From contig JAYSSR010000061.1 of the NCBI GenBank assembly GCA_043720395.1, positions 1 through 64,000 of the forward strand: 64,000 nt of DNA, in the 5' to 3' direction. Positions 1-9,017 of the stretch are shown here, in pieces. The notes beneath the pieces were generated by a model. It saw only the letters and a program-made list of their open reading frames with translations. It was not told where the DNA came from and searched no databases. Numbering within the stretch: position 1 is the stretch's first letter; each line of letters opens with the position of its first letter. Both the position numbers and the translations under genes were made by a program. The DNA comes from JANOYY01 sp043720395 (GTDB taxonomy: Bacteria > Actinomycetota > Acidimicrobiia > Acidimicrobiales > JANYDT01).

Positions 1-24
1 CTCTCGATGACGAACCGGGGTCTG

Positions 25-327
25 CTACCAGGCGATCCGATTCCTACCCGGACGGGACTCACACCCGCTGGCTCGGTCCAGCTTGCAGGACGCAACACCG
101 CCTGACCGGACGAGGCCTCGTTCGTCGAACATCGGCAGACTCAGACGCGGCGGCCGAGCGGGAGTCGCCCGACTCCCGATGTATGCGACGTCCTCACGGA
201 TGAGGTCGTCCATGTAGATGCGGTACTCCGGATCGAGATAGCCCCGGATCGCGTGGACCGGCGGGGTCGCGTGCCCGTCGCCAGAAACGATGAGCACGTT
301 CTTTGCTGCGTTGTCCAGGTCGTTCAT
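25..327 (-). pseudogene. amidohydrolase, 5' remnant
   Basis: The first about 45 residues after the ATG at 327 (containing IVSGDGHATPP and YLDPEYRIYMDDLIRE) look like the N-terminus of the metal-dependent amidohydrolase family, whose members start with a strand and an S-x-D/G-D-x-H type metal motif. After that the frame turns into Arg-rich sequence with no amidohydrolase character and stops within 100 residues, whereas complete members are over 300 residues. I read it as a gene cut off by a deletion. The 13-bp word found before other catabolic genes lies 32 bases upstream of the ATG, so it once belonged to the same regulon. The family call rests on a short stretch. Confidence 0.5.
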
Positions 328-358
328 GAGTGCAGGGTATGCCTGCTCGAGGCCGAGG

Positions 359-371
359 TCAACAGCGTTCA
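359..371. promoter_or_regulatory. regulon motif copy 1 (TCAACAGCGTTCA)
   Basis: One of five copies of TCAACARCGTTSR in the first 15 kb, an imperfect palindrome around AAC-N3-GTT. It lies upstream of the amidohydrolase remnant. The size and symmetry fit a TetR-type operator; the TetR gene at 2748-3518 is a candidate binder (inference). Confidence 0.5.
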
Positions 372-384
372 ATTGATGGATCGC

Positions 385-801
385 TCACGACACCGAGCCA
401 CGTGGGACGACCCACCGCGTTGGCTGACTCGTGATCGTTGCGATCCGCTCGAAATCACTGTCGTAATGCAGAACCGTCAAGCGGTTGAGTTCCGCGCACG
501 CAGCCACGATCAGGTCGGGAAGGGTTACGCTGCGGTGCTGCGAGGAGGCGGCCAATTGGCCTTGCACGTACAGCGCACGTTCCATGATCGACTCGGTGAT
601 TGCGACGCGGGGCATACCTTGAAGAGCTGCCGCTAACGCCGAGTAGCCCGCTGGACCCTTTGCGCTGAAGAGGAGTTCGAGGTCGACGATTGAACACGTC
701 GCTATTCGCCCGGCCAGGAGTAGCGGCTCCACGACCTCTCTCACTTCGGGACGTGTGTTGCGCCGGGTCAGAGCGCTTTTGTCTGCGAGGTACTCGGCCA
801 A
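385..801 (-). CDS. vapC: VapC-type PIN-domain ribonuclease toxin
   Basis: A 138-residue PIN-domain protein, the usual VapC length. It starts MAEYLADKSAL, placing the first metal-binding Asp (D7) and the conserved Ser at the end of strand 1. An internal acidic residue follows in DLELLFS, and LPDLIVAACAEL plus HYDSDFERIA carry the C-terminal acidic pair that completes the Mg2+ site. VapC toxins cut tRNA or rRNA and are held inactive by VapB. The gene follows vapB by 3 bases on the same strand, so the two are coupled. No truncation or missing catalytic acid is seen, so it looks intact. Confidence 0.9.
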   Translation of the reverse strand: MAEYLADKSALTRRNTRPEVREVVEPLLLAGRIATCSIVDLELLFSAKGPAGYSALAAALQGMPRVAITESIMERALYVQGQLAASSQHRSVTLPDLIVAACAELNRLTVLHYDSDFERIATITSQPTRWVVPRGSVS

Positions 802-804
802 CGA

Positions 805-1023
805 TCAGCGCCAGGCGTCGGCCATCACGCCTGGCTGATCGAGGTCCAAGACGTCGGCGGTGAAAAGTATCTCGGCGAGCGCGCGGCGCTGTTCCAGCGC
901 GATTACTTCGTCGAGCGCTGCGTCAATGGTTTCCGTCATGGTTCTCGTTCCAAGGAGGGCACGTGCGCGATCCACCTTTGCGAAGTCCACTTCGAACGAG
1001 GTCTTGCGACGGGTCGTGATCAC
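805..1023 (-). CDS. vapB: VapB-type antitoxin (ribbon-helix-helix)
   Basis: A 72-residue protein with an N-terminal basic strand (TTRRKTSFEVD) and helices resembling RHH antitoxins (KVDRARALLGTRTMTETIDAALDEV). The C-terminal tail (DLDQPGVMADAWR) would thread into the PIN toxin. It precedes vapC by 3 bases. The start is GTG at 1023. A TATCTT hexamer at 1030-1035 on the same strand leaves only 6 bases to the start, which suggests a leaderless transcript. A perfect 14-bp palindrome overlaps the start codon, consistent with autorepression. Confidence 0.85.
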   Translation of the reverse strand: MITTRRKTSFEVDFAKVDRARALLGTRTMTETIDAALDEVIALEQRRALAEILFTADVLDLDQPGVMADAWR

Positions 1024-1026
1024 GAC
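1013..1026. promoter_or_regulatory. palindromic operator over the vapB start
   Basis: GTCGTGATCACGAC is a perfect 14-bp palindrome covering the GTG start of vapB. Type II antitoxins with RHH folds commonly bind such palindromes in their own promoter; binding here is inferred. Confidence 0.5.
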
Positions 1027-1112
1027 AACAAGATAGCAGTTTGGAGCCTGACGGATAGGAAGTGATCATCAACGCGCTATCTCGTTGGTGAACCGACGTT
1101 CGCCTCATAACG

Positions 1113-1385
1113 TTGGTAACGCCTCGGTCGTACCGACCCCGAAAGCGAGGGGGTGAGCTCTATCGCATCAAGCACGCCGACGTCCCGGAATCAGACGTCG
1201 AAGAGGTCGACGACACCCCGTGCTCGTCCCCCGCCGGGCAATCGCCGACGCTGCGGCTGACGGGGTGGATCCTCGGCTTATCGAACAGGCAATCGTTGCT
1301 GCCTTGCGTCGCCGGGATATCACCGAACGCGCCGCCGAGGAGCTGCGAGGCATCCGATCGACAACGACAACGACCGCGCTGAGGG
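1113..1385 (+). pseudogene. AbiEi-like antitoxin, frameshifted C-terminal remnant
   Basis: One frame gives GGELYRIKHADVPESDVEE VDDTP; after about position 1220 the sense continues in another frame as VLVPRRAIADAAADGVDPRL, then an Arg-rich helix and RAAEELRGI. Joined, this matches the C-terminal half of AbiEi-type (type IV toxin-antitoxin) proteins, which carry a Tyr-Arg-x-His-His/Lys-Ala-Asp-Leu/Val-Pro strand, a TP-R motif and a helical end. A one-base loss near 1220 explains the shift. The N-terminal winged helix is missing and no AbiEii nucleotidyltransferase follows, so it is a dead fragment. Confidence 0.45.
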
Positions 1386-1968
1386 TGACACCGTGAGCGA
1401 ACCACGACTCCCAGGGAACCTGTCCCACATCGAACGACACCGACAACGAGAGCAACCCCGCACCTGGACGTCAGGTGCGTGCAGATCTTTCTGCTCCGAA
1501 CCACTGGGGCGCCTCAGAGTTCGCCGTGTCGCCTTCGATGACTTCCTTATGGACAGCGTGTCCACACGGCCACGGATCACGTCCGGGAAAGTCGGTTCAC
1601 GCGGCGCTCCGGTGCCGGTCCATGCGCGCACCTCATGGAGACGTTCGGAAACAAAGCCTCGGCGGCGCAGATCTCCGACATCAAGACTGGCGTGCCTGCC
1701 ACTGGTGGGCGGTCATCGACCCTGTGATTCAGATGCACGGCGCAGACGGCGTATGGCGAAGACCGGTACTCTTCTGGTTCATGATGCGTCCAGATCTTAT
1801 TTCAGTGTATACCGTGTCCGAACATTTCGGATGCTCGTGGTCGCGCGTGACAGCGCGAGCGAGTGCTGGTATCGTGACCAGTACATGGCCCCGGACAGCC
1901 TCTCCCCTTCAATGGGTGATGCGGCCGGGGTCAGATTATTTCGTGGCCCAGATTCCCGGCGGTCGACG
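1386..1968. other. interval without a supported gene
   Basis: Frames stay open here only because of base composition. Short stretches read like protein (for example LMETFGNKASAAQIS around 1632-1680) but I cannot place them in a family. Probably debris of lost genes plus the promoter of the Abi-like gene. Confidence 0.4.
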
Positions 1969-2601
1969 ATGAACGAAGCCGAACAAGATCGCTTCCGGGC
2001 GTCCGTGTCGGAAGATCGTTTCGCCACGTTCCTCGCCCATGCGCACGGAGACGTGTCGCTGGCGGTTGCGTTGCACGAGTGGAACACCGAGGTCTCGGCG
2101 GCCTTGATGGTGCCGGTCGCGAATCTGGTAATTGGTATTCGGAACCGGCTCAACGACGCCGCCGCGGCCCGGTACGGGCAGAACTGGTTGACGACGTCGA
2201 CGTTGCTTCGCCCACCACAGCGACACACGGTCAGCGACACAAGGAGCTTTCTGCGGAAGCGAGGTGCACCGGAATCGCCGGGAGCGATCGTCGCCGAACT
2301 TCCTCTGCAGTTCTGGGTGGCCTTGTTCAACAACTCTTACGACCAAACGATCTGGCGTACCGCCTACGCGGGACTGTTCCCGCGTGCCACACCACGACCG
2401 GCGGTGCAGGACCGGTTGGACCGCTTCCGGACCTTACGCAACCGGATCGCGCACCACGAGCATTTGCTGAATCGCGACCTGGGCGCAGATACAGCCAGGA
2501 TCGACGCCATGTTGTCGATTCTCGCCCCGACTCTTGCGGACCGGTCCCGAACAATGTCGACCGCGGCAGAGGTGATTGCTCGAAAGCCCGGCAGGTTATG
2601 A
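1969..2601 (+). CDS. Abi-family (AbiD/F, HEPN-like) protein
   Basis: A 210-residue protein resembling Abi_2 family abortive-infection proteins. It opens with a helical segment (EDRFATFLAHAHGDVSLAVAL then HEWN) and the family's hallmark 'A-L-x-x-x-V-A-L-R-N-x-L' type helix (VANLVIGIRNRLNDAAAARYG). The C-terminal RTLRNRIAHHEHL contains the R-x4-H catalytic signature of HEPN RNases. Such proteins are thought to cut RNA on phage infection and cause dormancy. The ATG at 1969 begins the conserved part, so the open frame upstream is not used. It lies among toxin-antitoxin genes and has no obvious partner. Confidence 0.7.
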   Translation: MNEAEQDRFRASVSEDRFATFLAHAHGDVSLAVALHEWNTEVSAALMVPVANLVIGIRNRLNDAAAARYGQNWLTTSTLLRPPQRHTVSDTRSFLRKRGAPESPGAIVAELPLQFWVALFNNSYDQTIWRTAYAGLFPRATPRPAVQDRLDRFRTLRNRIAHHEHLLNRDLGADTARIDAMLSILAPTLADRSRTMSTAAEVIARKPGRL

Positions 2602-2688
2602 CCTCGACATCCTGAACTCGGACGATTACGGGTTCTCGGCCGCATCGACAATGTCCGTGGGTGCAGGGCATGCCGGACCGACGTCTAG

Positions 2689-2701
2689 TCAACAGCGTTC
2701 A
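2689..2701. promoter_or_regulatory. regulon motif copy 2 (TCAACAGCGTTCA)
   Basis: Identical to copy 1. Even the flank is shared: TGCAGGG-ATGCC lies about 25 bases before the word at both places. It sits in the 146-bp gap between the Abi-like and TetR genes with no adjacent start, so it may be the leftover promoter of a lost paralogous gene. Confidence 0.4.
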
Positions 2702-2747
2702 GTTCAGGGGCCGCCGTATCAAGTCAGCGGACCAGCGTCTCGCAGTG

Positions 2748-3518
2748 TCAGGCGCTCGCGGCTTTGCGCTTTGCCGCGAGTTCGGCCTTGCGACGGACGT
2801 CGGCACCGGCGAGCAGCATTTCGAGGCCCTCCTCGAAGAGGGCCATCACGCTCTTGGATCGGAACATCTTCGCCGTCGGTGCGGCGAATCCGCCCGCACT
2901 CATGCCGGTCACATAGAAGAACATGGCACCCATCAGTACGGTCATCTCACGCTCGGCAAAGCCGCCGTCCACGAGAATCTTGCGCACCAGCTGGTTGAGT
3001 TCCGTCGGGACCAGTTCGTCCACGTTGGTCATCATGAAGTTGCCCATGCCGGGGTAGCGAGCGATCACGGTCGCCTGACTGACCATCAGCGTCTTCAACT
3101 TCTCGTTCCACGTGCCCTTCACTTCTGGCGCAACGACTTCCGCATACAGGTCGCGGGCCACGAGCGTGAGCAGGCTGTGCTTCGTGGGGACGTGGTGGTA
3201 GGTGGCACCGAGTGCCACGTCGAGGTCCGTCGAGAGCCGCCGCATGGTGAGGCCCTTGACGCCGACCTCGGCGATGATCGCACGAGCAACCTTCACGATC
3301 TGCGCTTCGGAGAGACCATTCGAAGCGTCGGACGCGTTCTCCGCCTTCCCGGCCGCTGGCTTTCGCTTTGCGGGTGCGGCCTTCGCTGGCGCAGTCTTGA
3401 CCGCCGAAGCCTTTGCGGCGACGGCCTTCTTTGGAGCGCCCTTCGCAGACCCGTTCTTCGCGGCCGCGCTCTTCGAAGGCGTAGGGCTCACCGTTGTTGA
3501 CTTTGCTGGCCTAATCAT
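2748..3518 (-). CDS. TetR-family regulator with Lys/Ala-rich N-tail
   Basis: A 256-residue protein from the ATG at 3518. Residues 1 to about 70 are an Ala/Lys/Pro low-complexity tail (repeats such as AAKNGSAKGAPKKAV). A TetR HTH follows: IVKVARAIIAEVGVKGLTMR then RLSTDLDVALGATYHHVPTK, with the usual G-x-T-x-R-x-L and Y-x-H-V-x-K positions. The rest is an all-helical ligand domain. A basic tail on the DNA-binding end is common in high-GC actinobacteria and may add non-specific DNA affinity. It neighbours the esterase cluster and is the best candidate regulator of it. An upstream in-frame ATG at 3560 would add 14 unlikely residues. Confidence 0.85.
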   Translation of the reverse strand: MIRPAKSTTVSPTPSKSAAAKNGSAKGAPKKAVAAKASAVKTAPAKAAPAKRKPAAGKAENASDASNGLSEAQIVKVARAIIAEVGVKGLTMRRLSTDLDVALGATYHHVPTKHSLLTLVARDLYAEVVAPEVKGTWNEKLKTLMVSQATVIARYPGMGNFMMTNVDELVPTELNQLVRKILVDGGFAEREMTVLMGAMFFYVTGMSAGGFAAPTAKMFRSKSVMALFEEGLEMLLAGADVRRKAELAAKRKAASA

Positions 3519-3578
3519 AAGGGCGCATACTACGCCGCGACAGCGCAACGCGTGCGGCACCCATCAGGCGGCAGCCGG

Positions 3579-5702
3579 TCACCCTTCGCCGGTGCTGGTC
3601 ACCACGACCCGAGCCTGCGCAACGTTCGGAATCCGACACTGAACCGCGTCGACGTCGCCCTGCCGATGCGAGTGGACGCGGGCCGTTGCGAAGAACGTCC
3701 CTGACTCCGTGTAGCGATGCGTCGTAGTCAGCGCAACGGTGGACAACGATCCGTCCACCTCCTGTCGGAAACCGAACGTGCCCGACCCGTCGAAGTCCCA
3801 TTCGACGCTCACGATCGTGCCGGCCCCGGGCGGGACATCGGCGTGCACCACGAGGGTCACATCGGCACCGACTTCCACGTCGGCCCGGACGCCGCCGTTC
3901 GCGGTGACCGACACCACGGGTTGGATGCCCCCGCGTTCGGCCGCGACGTCGGAGAGCAACACGCGCCCGTCGGCATACGAGTAGCTCGTACCCGCGGGCG
4001 CGATCCCGTTCTCAACCCAGTCCACCAGGTCAGACAGCGACTGTTCGGTAATACCCGAGAAGTCGATCAACCGTGTTGAACTCGCACGACGCGGCTCGGA
4101 AGGAACCATTGCTGGCGGGCCGTGTTCCGCATGCTCGTTCCATCGGATACGGAACCTCTCCTCCATGCCGTCAGTGCCCTGCGCCTCACGAACGGCTTGC
4201 GCGTACAGGAGACCGTACGCCGGCCACACCGACGAGTCGTGGGTGTGATGGATCCACATGAGCTTGCCTTCGTAGCTCCCGGAGTAGCACTGGCCCATCA
4301 GGGGCGACATCAGCGGAGCATCATGCTGCGGGTAGATCGCGCGGCCGTCGACCCGGAGCGCGTCGAAGGGACGCTCGTCGATGAGGTGATGGCGTGCGAA
4401 GTAGCAGAACGCGAGGAAGCGGCGGTTGTCGACTTGGACTTCATCGCCTGGCGACACATCGGTGAACCGCAGGAGGTTGGCGTCGCCGCGTCCGTCGCAG
4501 GCAAACACGTCACCTGCCACACCCGTTGCGTAGAGCTGCCGCCCTGCGGCTTTACCGGTAAGAACGCGTACACCGGCACCGAGTCGGTAACCCCCGTCAA
4601 GGCCCACCAGCTCTACCGCGTAGGGCATGTCGAATGCTGGTCCCGAGCCCCCGATCATTGCGGCCAGGATCCGCATGGTCTGGAACTCGGGTCCAGCGAA
4701 CTCTGCGAGCTCGTTCAGGTCCCGACCTGAGAGCACGCGTTTGACGGTTGTTTTGGTGTCGATGAGATCGCCCGCAACAAGATCTGCCATGTCGTGACCG
4801 ACGTAGCCGGGCTTCGTCCAGAAATCCTCGAAGTAGGTCGGCTCCTCCTCGACGAGCGCGTCGGCCATCGCCGTCCACAACCACATCTGGCCCATCGGTT
4901 CCAAGATCATGCTCTCGTCGCCCCTCGGGAATCCGAGACGGTAGAGCAACGCGAGTTCCTCGCGCTGATGGGTGTCGAGTCCGTCGAACGGGTTGCCGGA
5001 GCCACCCGGCGCCATGGCGTCGGCGACCTCGATGAGCTTGCGTCCGAGAAGACGCTGCACGTTGAACATCTGGCCGAACGCAATCGGTCCGCCGCTGCGA
5101 ACGCGCCTGTCGTTACCGTGCTCAGCGATGTCGCCGCCACTCGTGGACGGCAGGCACCCGTCCCACACGCCCGGCGCATTCTCCAGGCACAAAGGTGACC
5201 TGCGACCTCCGCCGCTGCCGCCCCACACGTACGAATGATGCGGGGCTTCGCCGTACACCTGCGCAGCAACATGCTTCGACAGGCGGGCAGACTCGGCGGT
5301 GGCGCGGTGTCCGTAGAGCGCTGGGCTCTCGCCGTTCTTCGGGTCCATGTCGTCGCCGATGTGGCCTTGGTTGGATTCGACCATGTAGCCGCCGAGGCGT
5401 GCGCTCAGCGCGATGCGCTGGAACATCTCCCCGAGGACGCCGCCGCCGAACGTGACCTCGTGCCCGCCGTGCCCACCTTCGAGCGGCTGGAACATGCGGC
5501 CCTGGTACTGCTCGGCGGGCGGGAAGTAGAACGCGAACCGGGTCGCCGAATCGGCGAACCCACCGTGGATGAAGCGGTGTGGCGACGGCCGCTCACGCGG
5601 TTCGTCGATATCGATGTACGGGGCACCGAAGTAGGCGTCGGTCACCGTGTAGCCGGACAGGTCGATAGCGGTCACTGCGGCCCCGAGCGTCTCGTTGAGC
5701 AC
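3579..5702 (-). CDS. tannase/feruloyl-esterase-family hydrolase with PKD-like C-domain (paralog 1)
   Basis: About 707 residues from a GTG at 5702, chosen because the gene upstream stops at 5719 and GAGAAAG precedes it. The tannase-like alpha/beta-hydrolase core has the nucleophile elbow GGSGGG (Ser about 163) after SYVW. Further conserved blocks are DGCLPSTSGGD, FWTKPGYVGHD and a late KLMWIHHTHD that probably carries the catalytic His. The C-terminal VEWDFDGSGTF and HRYTESGTFFATARVHSH form a PKD/Ig-like beta domain. The family hydrolyses aromatic or other carboxylic esters; the substrate here is unknown. No signal peptide is seen. It is followed on the same strand by a 60-bp gap to the TetR gene. 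It clearly parallels paralog 2, 16 bases upstream. Confidence 0.75.
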   Translation of the reverse strand: MLNETLGAAVTAIDLSGYTVTDAYFGAPYIDIDEPRERPSPHRFIHGGFADSATRFAFYFPPAEQYQGRMFQPLEGGHGGHEVTFGGGVLGEMFQRIALSARLGGYMVESNQGHIGDDMDPKNGESPALYGHRATAESARLSKHVAAQVYGEAPHHSYVWGGSGGGRRSPLCLENAPGVWDGCLPSTSGGDIAEHGNDRRVRSGGPIAFGQMFNVQRLLGRKLIEVADAMAPGGSGNPFDGLDTHQREELALLYRLGFPRGDESMILEPMGQMWLWTAMADALVEEEPTYFEDFWTKPGYVGHDMADLVAGDLIDTKTTVKRVLSGRDLNELAEFAGPEFQTMRILAAMIGGSGPAFDMPYAVELVGLDGGYRLGAGVRVLTGKAAGRQLYATGVAGDVFACDGRGDANLLRFTDVSPGDEVQVDNRRFLAFCYFARHHLIDERPFDALRVDGRAIYPQHDAPLMSPLMGQCYSGSYEGKLMWIHHTHDSSVWPAYGLLYAQAVREAQGTDGMEERFRIRWNEHAEHGPPAMVPSEPRRASSTRLIDFSGITEQSLSDLVDWVENGIAPAGTSYSYADGRVLLSDVAAERGGIQPVVSVTANGGVRADVEVGADVTLVVHADVPPGAGTIVSVEWDFDGSGTFGFRQEVDGSLSTVALTTTHRYTESGTFFATARVHSHRQGDVDAVQCRIPNVAQARVVVTSTGEG

Positions 5703-5718
5703 AGCGGACCCGTCTTTC

Positions 5719-7791
5719 TCAGCGGACGACGACACGGGCCGCGGCAAGGTTCGGGATGCGACGGCTCGTCGCGTGGACGTCGCCCTCACGATGCGACTCC
5801 ACGAGAACCGTCGCGAAGAACGTGCCCGGCGAGTCGAAGCGATGGGTGATCGTCTGCGAGACCTCCGTCGCGGTGCCGTCGACCGTCGCCTTCTCGGGGT
5901 AGGTGCCCGAGCCGTCGAAGTCCCAGCTCACCGCAATGATGGTTCCCGCGCCCGGCGGCACGACGGCGTGGACGGCAAGCGTGACCTCGGTCCCGGCGTC
6001 TACCTCGACGCGTGACGACCCATCCGCCGTCGCTGTCACGACCGCTTGAATGCCACCTCGCTCGGCTGCCGTGGCAGGCAGGGTGATCTTGCCGTCGAGG
6101 TAGTCGAACGATGTACCGGCCGGTTCGATGCCCTGCTCGACCCATGCCGCGAGGTCAACGAGACATTGCTCGATGACCGGCTGATAGTTGATCAGCCAGG
6201 TGTTGTTGGCCCGGCCGGGCTGCGACGCGGCCATGAACGGCGGCACGTGTTCGGCGTTCTCCGTCCAGCGGATTCGGAACTTGTTCTTCGCCTCATCAAC
6301 GCCGTAGACCCGCTCGACCGCTCCCTTGTAGCCGAGACCCTGCGGTGGCCACAACGACGCGTCGTGCGTGTGGTGGACCCACATCAGCTTGCCCTCGAAT
6401 TTCCCCGAATAGTGGACGCCCATGAACGGCGACATTTCAGCCAGCGGGTGCTGCGGATAGATCGGCTGTCCGTCGAGCTTGAGGAACTCCCATTCGGTGA
6501 ACGGGATCACGTGGTGGCGGTAGTAGTAGCAATAGGCCAGGAACGGGCGGTTGTCGAACTGCGCCTTGTCGCCGGGGTTCACACCGGTGAAACGGGCGTT
6601 GCTCGCCTCGCCGCCGCCGTCGCAGAGGAAGATATTTCCAACGCCGTTGAGGCAGTACAGCTGGCGGCCGGCCGCCGCGCCGCTCGTGATGCGGATGCCC
6701 GCGCCGAGTCGGTGTCCTGGGGGAACGTGATCGAGTTCGATCGCCATCGGAACCTCCCACATGTCGTTCATGCCGGCGAAGATCGACGCAAGGCTGCGGA
6801 TCTGGTCGAACTCCGGACCCGCCACGGCCGGGTCGTCGAGCAGGTCCTTCGCGCGCAGCGTCCGCACGACCGTCGCCTCCACGTTCACGAGGTCCTTCTC
6901 GACGGCACTCGGCTGGTCATGACCGACGTAGCCGGGCTTGGTCCAGAACGACTGGAAGTAGTCGCCCTGCGCCTGCAGACTGTCGGCAATCGAGGACCAG
7001 AGCCAGATCTGGCCCATCGGCTGGGCGATCATGAACTCGTCGCCGCGCGGATAGCCGAGCCGGTAGAGGTTGTTCAGCTCTTCACGCTGATGTGTGTCGA
7101 GACCGGCAAATGGATCACCGCTTCCGCCCGGCGCCATTGCGTCGATGACGTCGTTGATCTTGTCGCCGAGGAGACGCTGCACATTGAACATGGCGGTGAA
7201 GTTGGAGCCGCCCCCCTTCAGCAGGGAGAAGTCGCCGTGCTCGCTGACCATGGCGTCGCCCATGAACGGCAGGGCAGCGTCCCACACGCCCGGTGCGTAC
7301 TGGAGGCACTGCGGCGAACGGCGCGCGCCACCGCTGCCACCGAACACGTAGGAGTACGCGGGCGGTGCCCCGTAGATCTGCGTGGCCACGTACTTGGAGA
7401 AGCGGGCCACCTCGGCCGCAGCGCGAAATCCGTAGATCGTGGGATCGGGGCCCGCTTTGGCGTCCATCACGTCACCCTTGTGGCCCATGTTCGATTCGAC
7501 GGTGTATCCGCCAAGGCGAAACGACTGCTCCAAGCCTCCGGTTACGAGCCCGAGTGGTCCCGTGTTGACGTTCTCATGGCCGGCGTTCGCACCCTCCAGT
7601 GGCTGATAGAGGCGACCCTGATAGCGCTCCTTCGGCGGGAAACAGAACGAGAAGCGGGTGTCCGTGCCGCGGAATCCGCCGTGCAGGTACCGGTAGGGCT
7701 CCGGCTTGTCTCGCATCTCGTCGGCGTCGAAATACGGCTCGCCGAAGAAGTCGTCGGTCACCGAGTAGCCCGTTACATCGATCGTGTCCAT
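5719..7791 (-). CDS. tannase/feruloyl-esterase-family hydrolase with PKD-like C-domain (paralog 2)
   Basis: 690 residues from the ATG at 7791, preceded by GGGGA. The organisation is the same as the downstream paralog: TGYSVTDDFFGEPYFDADE start, GGSGGARRSP nucleophile elbow (Ser about 153), FWTKPGYVGHD, KLMWVHHTHD, then a WDFDGSGTYP PKD-like end. First gene of a two-gene operon transcribed away from the Rieske oxygenase at 8005, with which it shares a 213-bp divergent control region holding regulon motif copy 3. The pairing with an oxygenase suggests a degradative pathway in which ester or lactone bonds are opened. Confidence 0.75.
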   Translation of the reverse strand: MDTIDVTGYSVTDDFFGEPYFDADEMRDKPEPYRYLHGGFRGTDTRFSFCFPPKERYQGRLYQPLEGANAGHENVNTGPLGLVTGGLEQSFRLGGYTVESNMGHKGDVMDAKAGPDPTIYGFRAAAEVARFSKYVATQIYGAPPAYSYVFGGSGGARRSPQCLQYAPGVWDAALPFMGDAMVSEHGDFSLLKGGGSNFTAMFNVQRLLGDKINDVIDAMAPGGSGDPFAGLDTHQREELNNLYRLGYPRGDEFMIAQPMGQIWLWSSIADSLQAQGDYFQSFWTKPGYVGHDQPSAVEKDLVNVEATVVRTLRAKDLLDDPAVAGPEFDQIRSLASIFAGMNDMWEVPMAIELDHVPPGHRLGAGIRITSGAAAGRQLYCLNGVGNIFLCDGGGEASNARFTGVNPGDKAQFDNRPFLAYCYYYRHHVIPFTEWEFLKLDGQPIYPQHPLAEMSPFMGVHYSGKFEGKLMWVHHTHDASLWPPQGLGYKGAVERVYGVDEAKNKFRIRWTENAEHVPPFMAASQPGRANNTWLINYQPVIEQCLVDLAAWVEQGIEPAGTSFDYLDGKITLPATAAERGGIQAVVTATADGSSRVEVDAGTEVTLAVHAVVPPGAGTIIAVSWDFDGSGTYPEKATVDGTATEVSQTITHRFDSPGTFFATVLVESHREGDVHATSRRIPNLAAARVVVR

Positions 7792-7899
7792 CTGTTCCCC
7801 TTTGACGTTGGCCACCTCGTCGTGGCGCTCGAATCCGGCATCTCCGCGTGTGCTGCGGACGCCAACGCGACGAACAGTACGACCATCGGCGGGTTCAGG

Positions 7900-7912
7900 T
7901 CAACAGCGTTGG
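7900..7912. promoter_or_regulatory. regulon motif copy 3 (TCAACAGCGTTGG)
   Basis: Copy of the shared word in the divergent promoter between the tannase operon (start 7791, minus) and the Rieske gene (start 8005, plus). One factor could control both directions. Confidence 0.5.
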
Positions 7913-8004
7913 AAAGTGGGTCTGCGGACCGTCTCGCGATAACCTCCGTGCCACGATCGATGGTCGCTCAGCGTCGACGCGTTCACTCGCGAAGGAGACT
8001 TGTT

Positions 8005-9000
8005 GTGAAGGTTCCGTTCACCTGGCGGCCGACTGGCTGGTTCATGATCGGCTGGAGCGCCGACTTCCCCATCGGCGTCACCAAGCCGCTCAAATACTTC
8101 GGCCAGGACCTCGTGGCCTATCGCACTGAGGAGGGCGCGTTGCACGTGCTCGACGCGCATTGTCCGCACCTCGGCGCGCATATCGGTCATGGCGGCAAGG
8201 TCGTCGGCGATTGCGTTCATTGCCCGTATCACGGGTGGTCCTACGGTCCCGATGGCGAGAATCGCGCGATCCCGTATGAGGACCGGCCGAACGTTTCGAA
8301 GCGTCTGCGAGCGTGGCCGGTCCAGGAGCGTCACGAGTGGATCTTCATCTGGCACGACCCGCACGGCGGGCCGCCGAAATGGGAGTTGCCGGATCTGTGG
8401 ACGCTGCTCCCACACCTGCCGAGCGAGAGTGGCGACTACTACCGGGCGTATCCGGAGATGTCCGTCAAGTATCCGAGCGAGCCCGTGCATCCGCAGATCA
8501 CGTTGGAGAACGCGCCGGACAGCGTGCATTTCAAGTATGTGCACGCTGCCACGGTCGACCCCGTACTGATGGAGTGGAGCGCCGACGGTCCGTTCTACCG
8601 CTCGCTGACCGGGTGGCCGGTGCCGACCGCCAAGAGCCCCGATGGCATGGCCCGCAAGATCAACGGCATCTCGTGCGGTGTCGGTGGGTCGTACGCGATC
8701 TTCGAGGGCAGCGTCCACTACCGGCTCGCGTTCTTCACGACGCCGATCGACGACCAGACGTCGGATCTCTTCTATTCGATCTGGTGGCCACGCGACGAAG
8801 GCGACGATGCCGTCGCCGCGCCCGACCACTACCGCGAGCGAGCGGAGAAGGAATTCCTGGCGACGCTGTGGGACGACCTGGAAATCTGGCGCTACCAGAT
8901 CTACGTGGAGAACCCCGCCCTCGCCCAGCAGGACGCCCGTCCCTACGGCGCGCTTCGCAAGTGGGCGAAGCAGTTCTACGACCTCGAACCCTCGGCGTAG
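8005..9000 (+). CDS. Rieske non-heme iron oxygenase (KshA-like)
   Basis: 331 residues. AAGGAG at 7992-7997 fixes the GTG start at 8005; the frame is open far upstream but unused. The Rieske [2Fe-2S] motif is C53-x-H55, 17 residues, C73-x2-H76. The catalytic domain has N169-x2-D172-x2-H175-x4-H180, the pattern of KshA-type oxygenases (3-ketosteroid 9-alpha-hydroxylase), with a plausible third iron ligand Asp at 290-291 (TLWDDLEIW). It needs a separate reductase, none of which is in view. It lacks the longer C-terminus of typical KshA. The substrate is not established; steroid-like or other alicyclic compounds are possible. Confidence 0.8.
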   Translation: MKVPFTWRPTGWFMIGWSADFPIGVTKPLKYFGQDLVAYRTEEGALHVLDAHCPHLGAHIGHGGKVVGDCVHCPYHGWSYGPDGENRAIPYEDRPNVSKRLRAWPVQERHEWIFIWHDPHGGPPKWELPDLWTLLPHLPSESGDYYRAYPEMSVKYPSEPVHPQITLENAPDSVHFKYVHAATVDPVLMEWSADGPFYRSLTGWPVPTAKSPDGMARKINGISCGVGGSYAIFEGSVHYRLAFFTTPIDDQTSDLFYSIWWPRDEGDDAVAAPDHYRERAEKEFLATLWDDLEIWRYQIYVENPALAQQDARPYGALRKWAKQFYDLEPSA

Positions 9001-9017
9001 TTGCGAAGCGGGAATTT

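Noticed and set aside
1393..1968. N-terminal extension of the Abi-like protein
   Set aside because: The extension is Arg/Ser/Pro-rich without family similarity; the Abi homology begins right after ATG 1969.
6046..8004. Plus-strand frame open without a stop from 6046 into the Rieske gene
   Set aside because: It is antisense to an intact tannase gene and the Rieske start at 8005 has its own AAGGAG; the extension is a composition effect.
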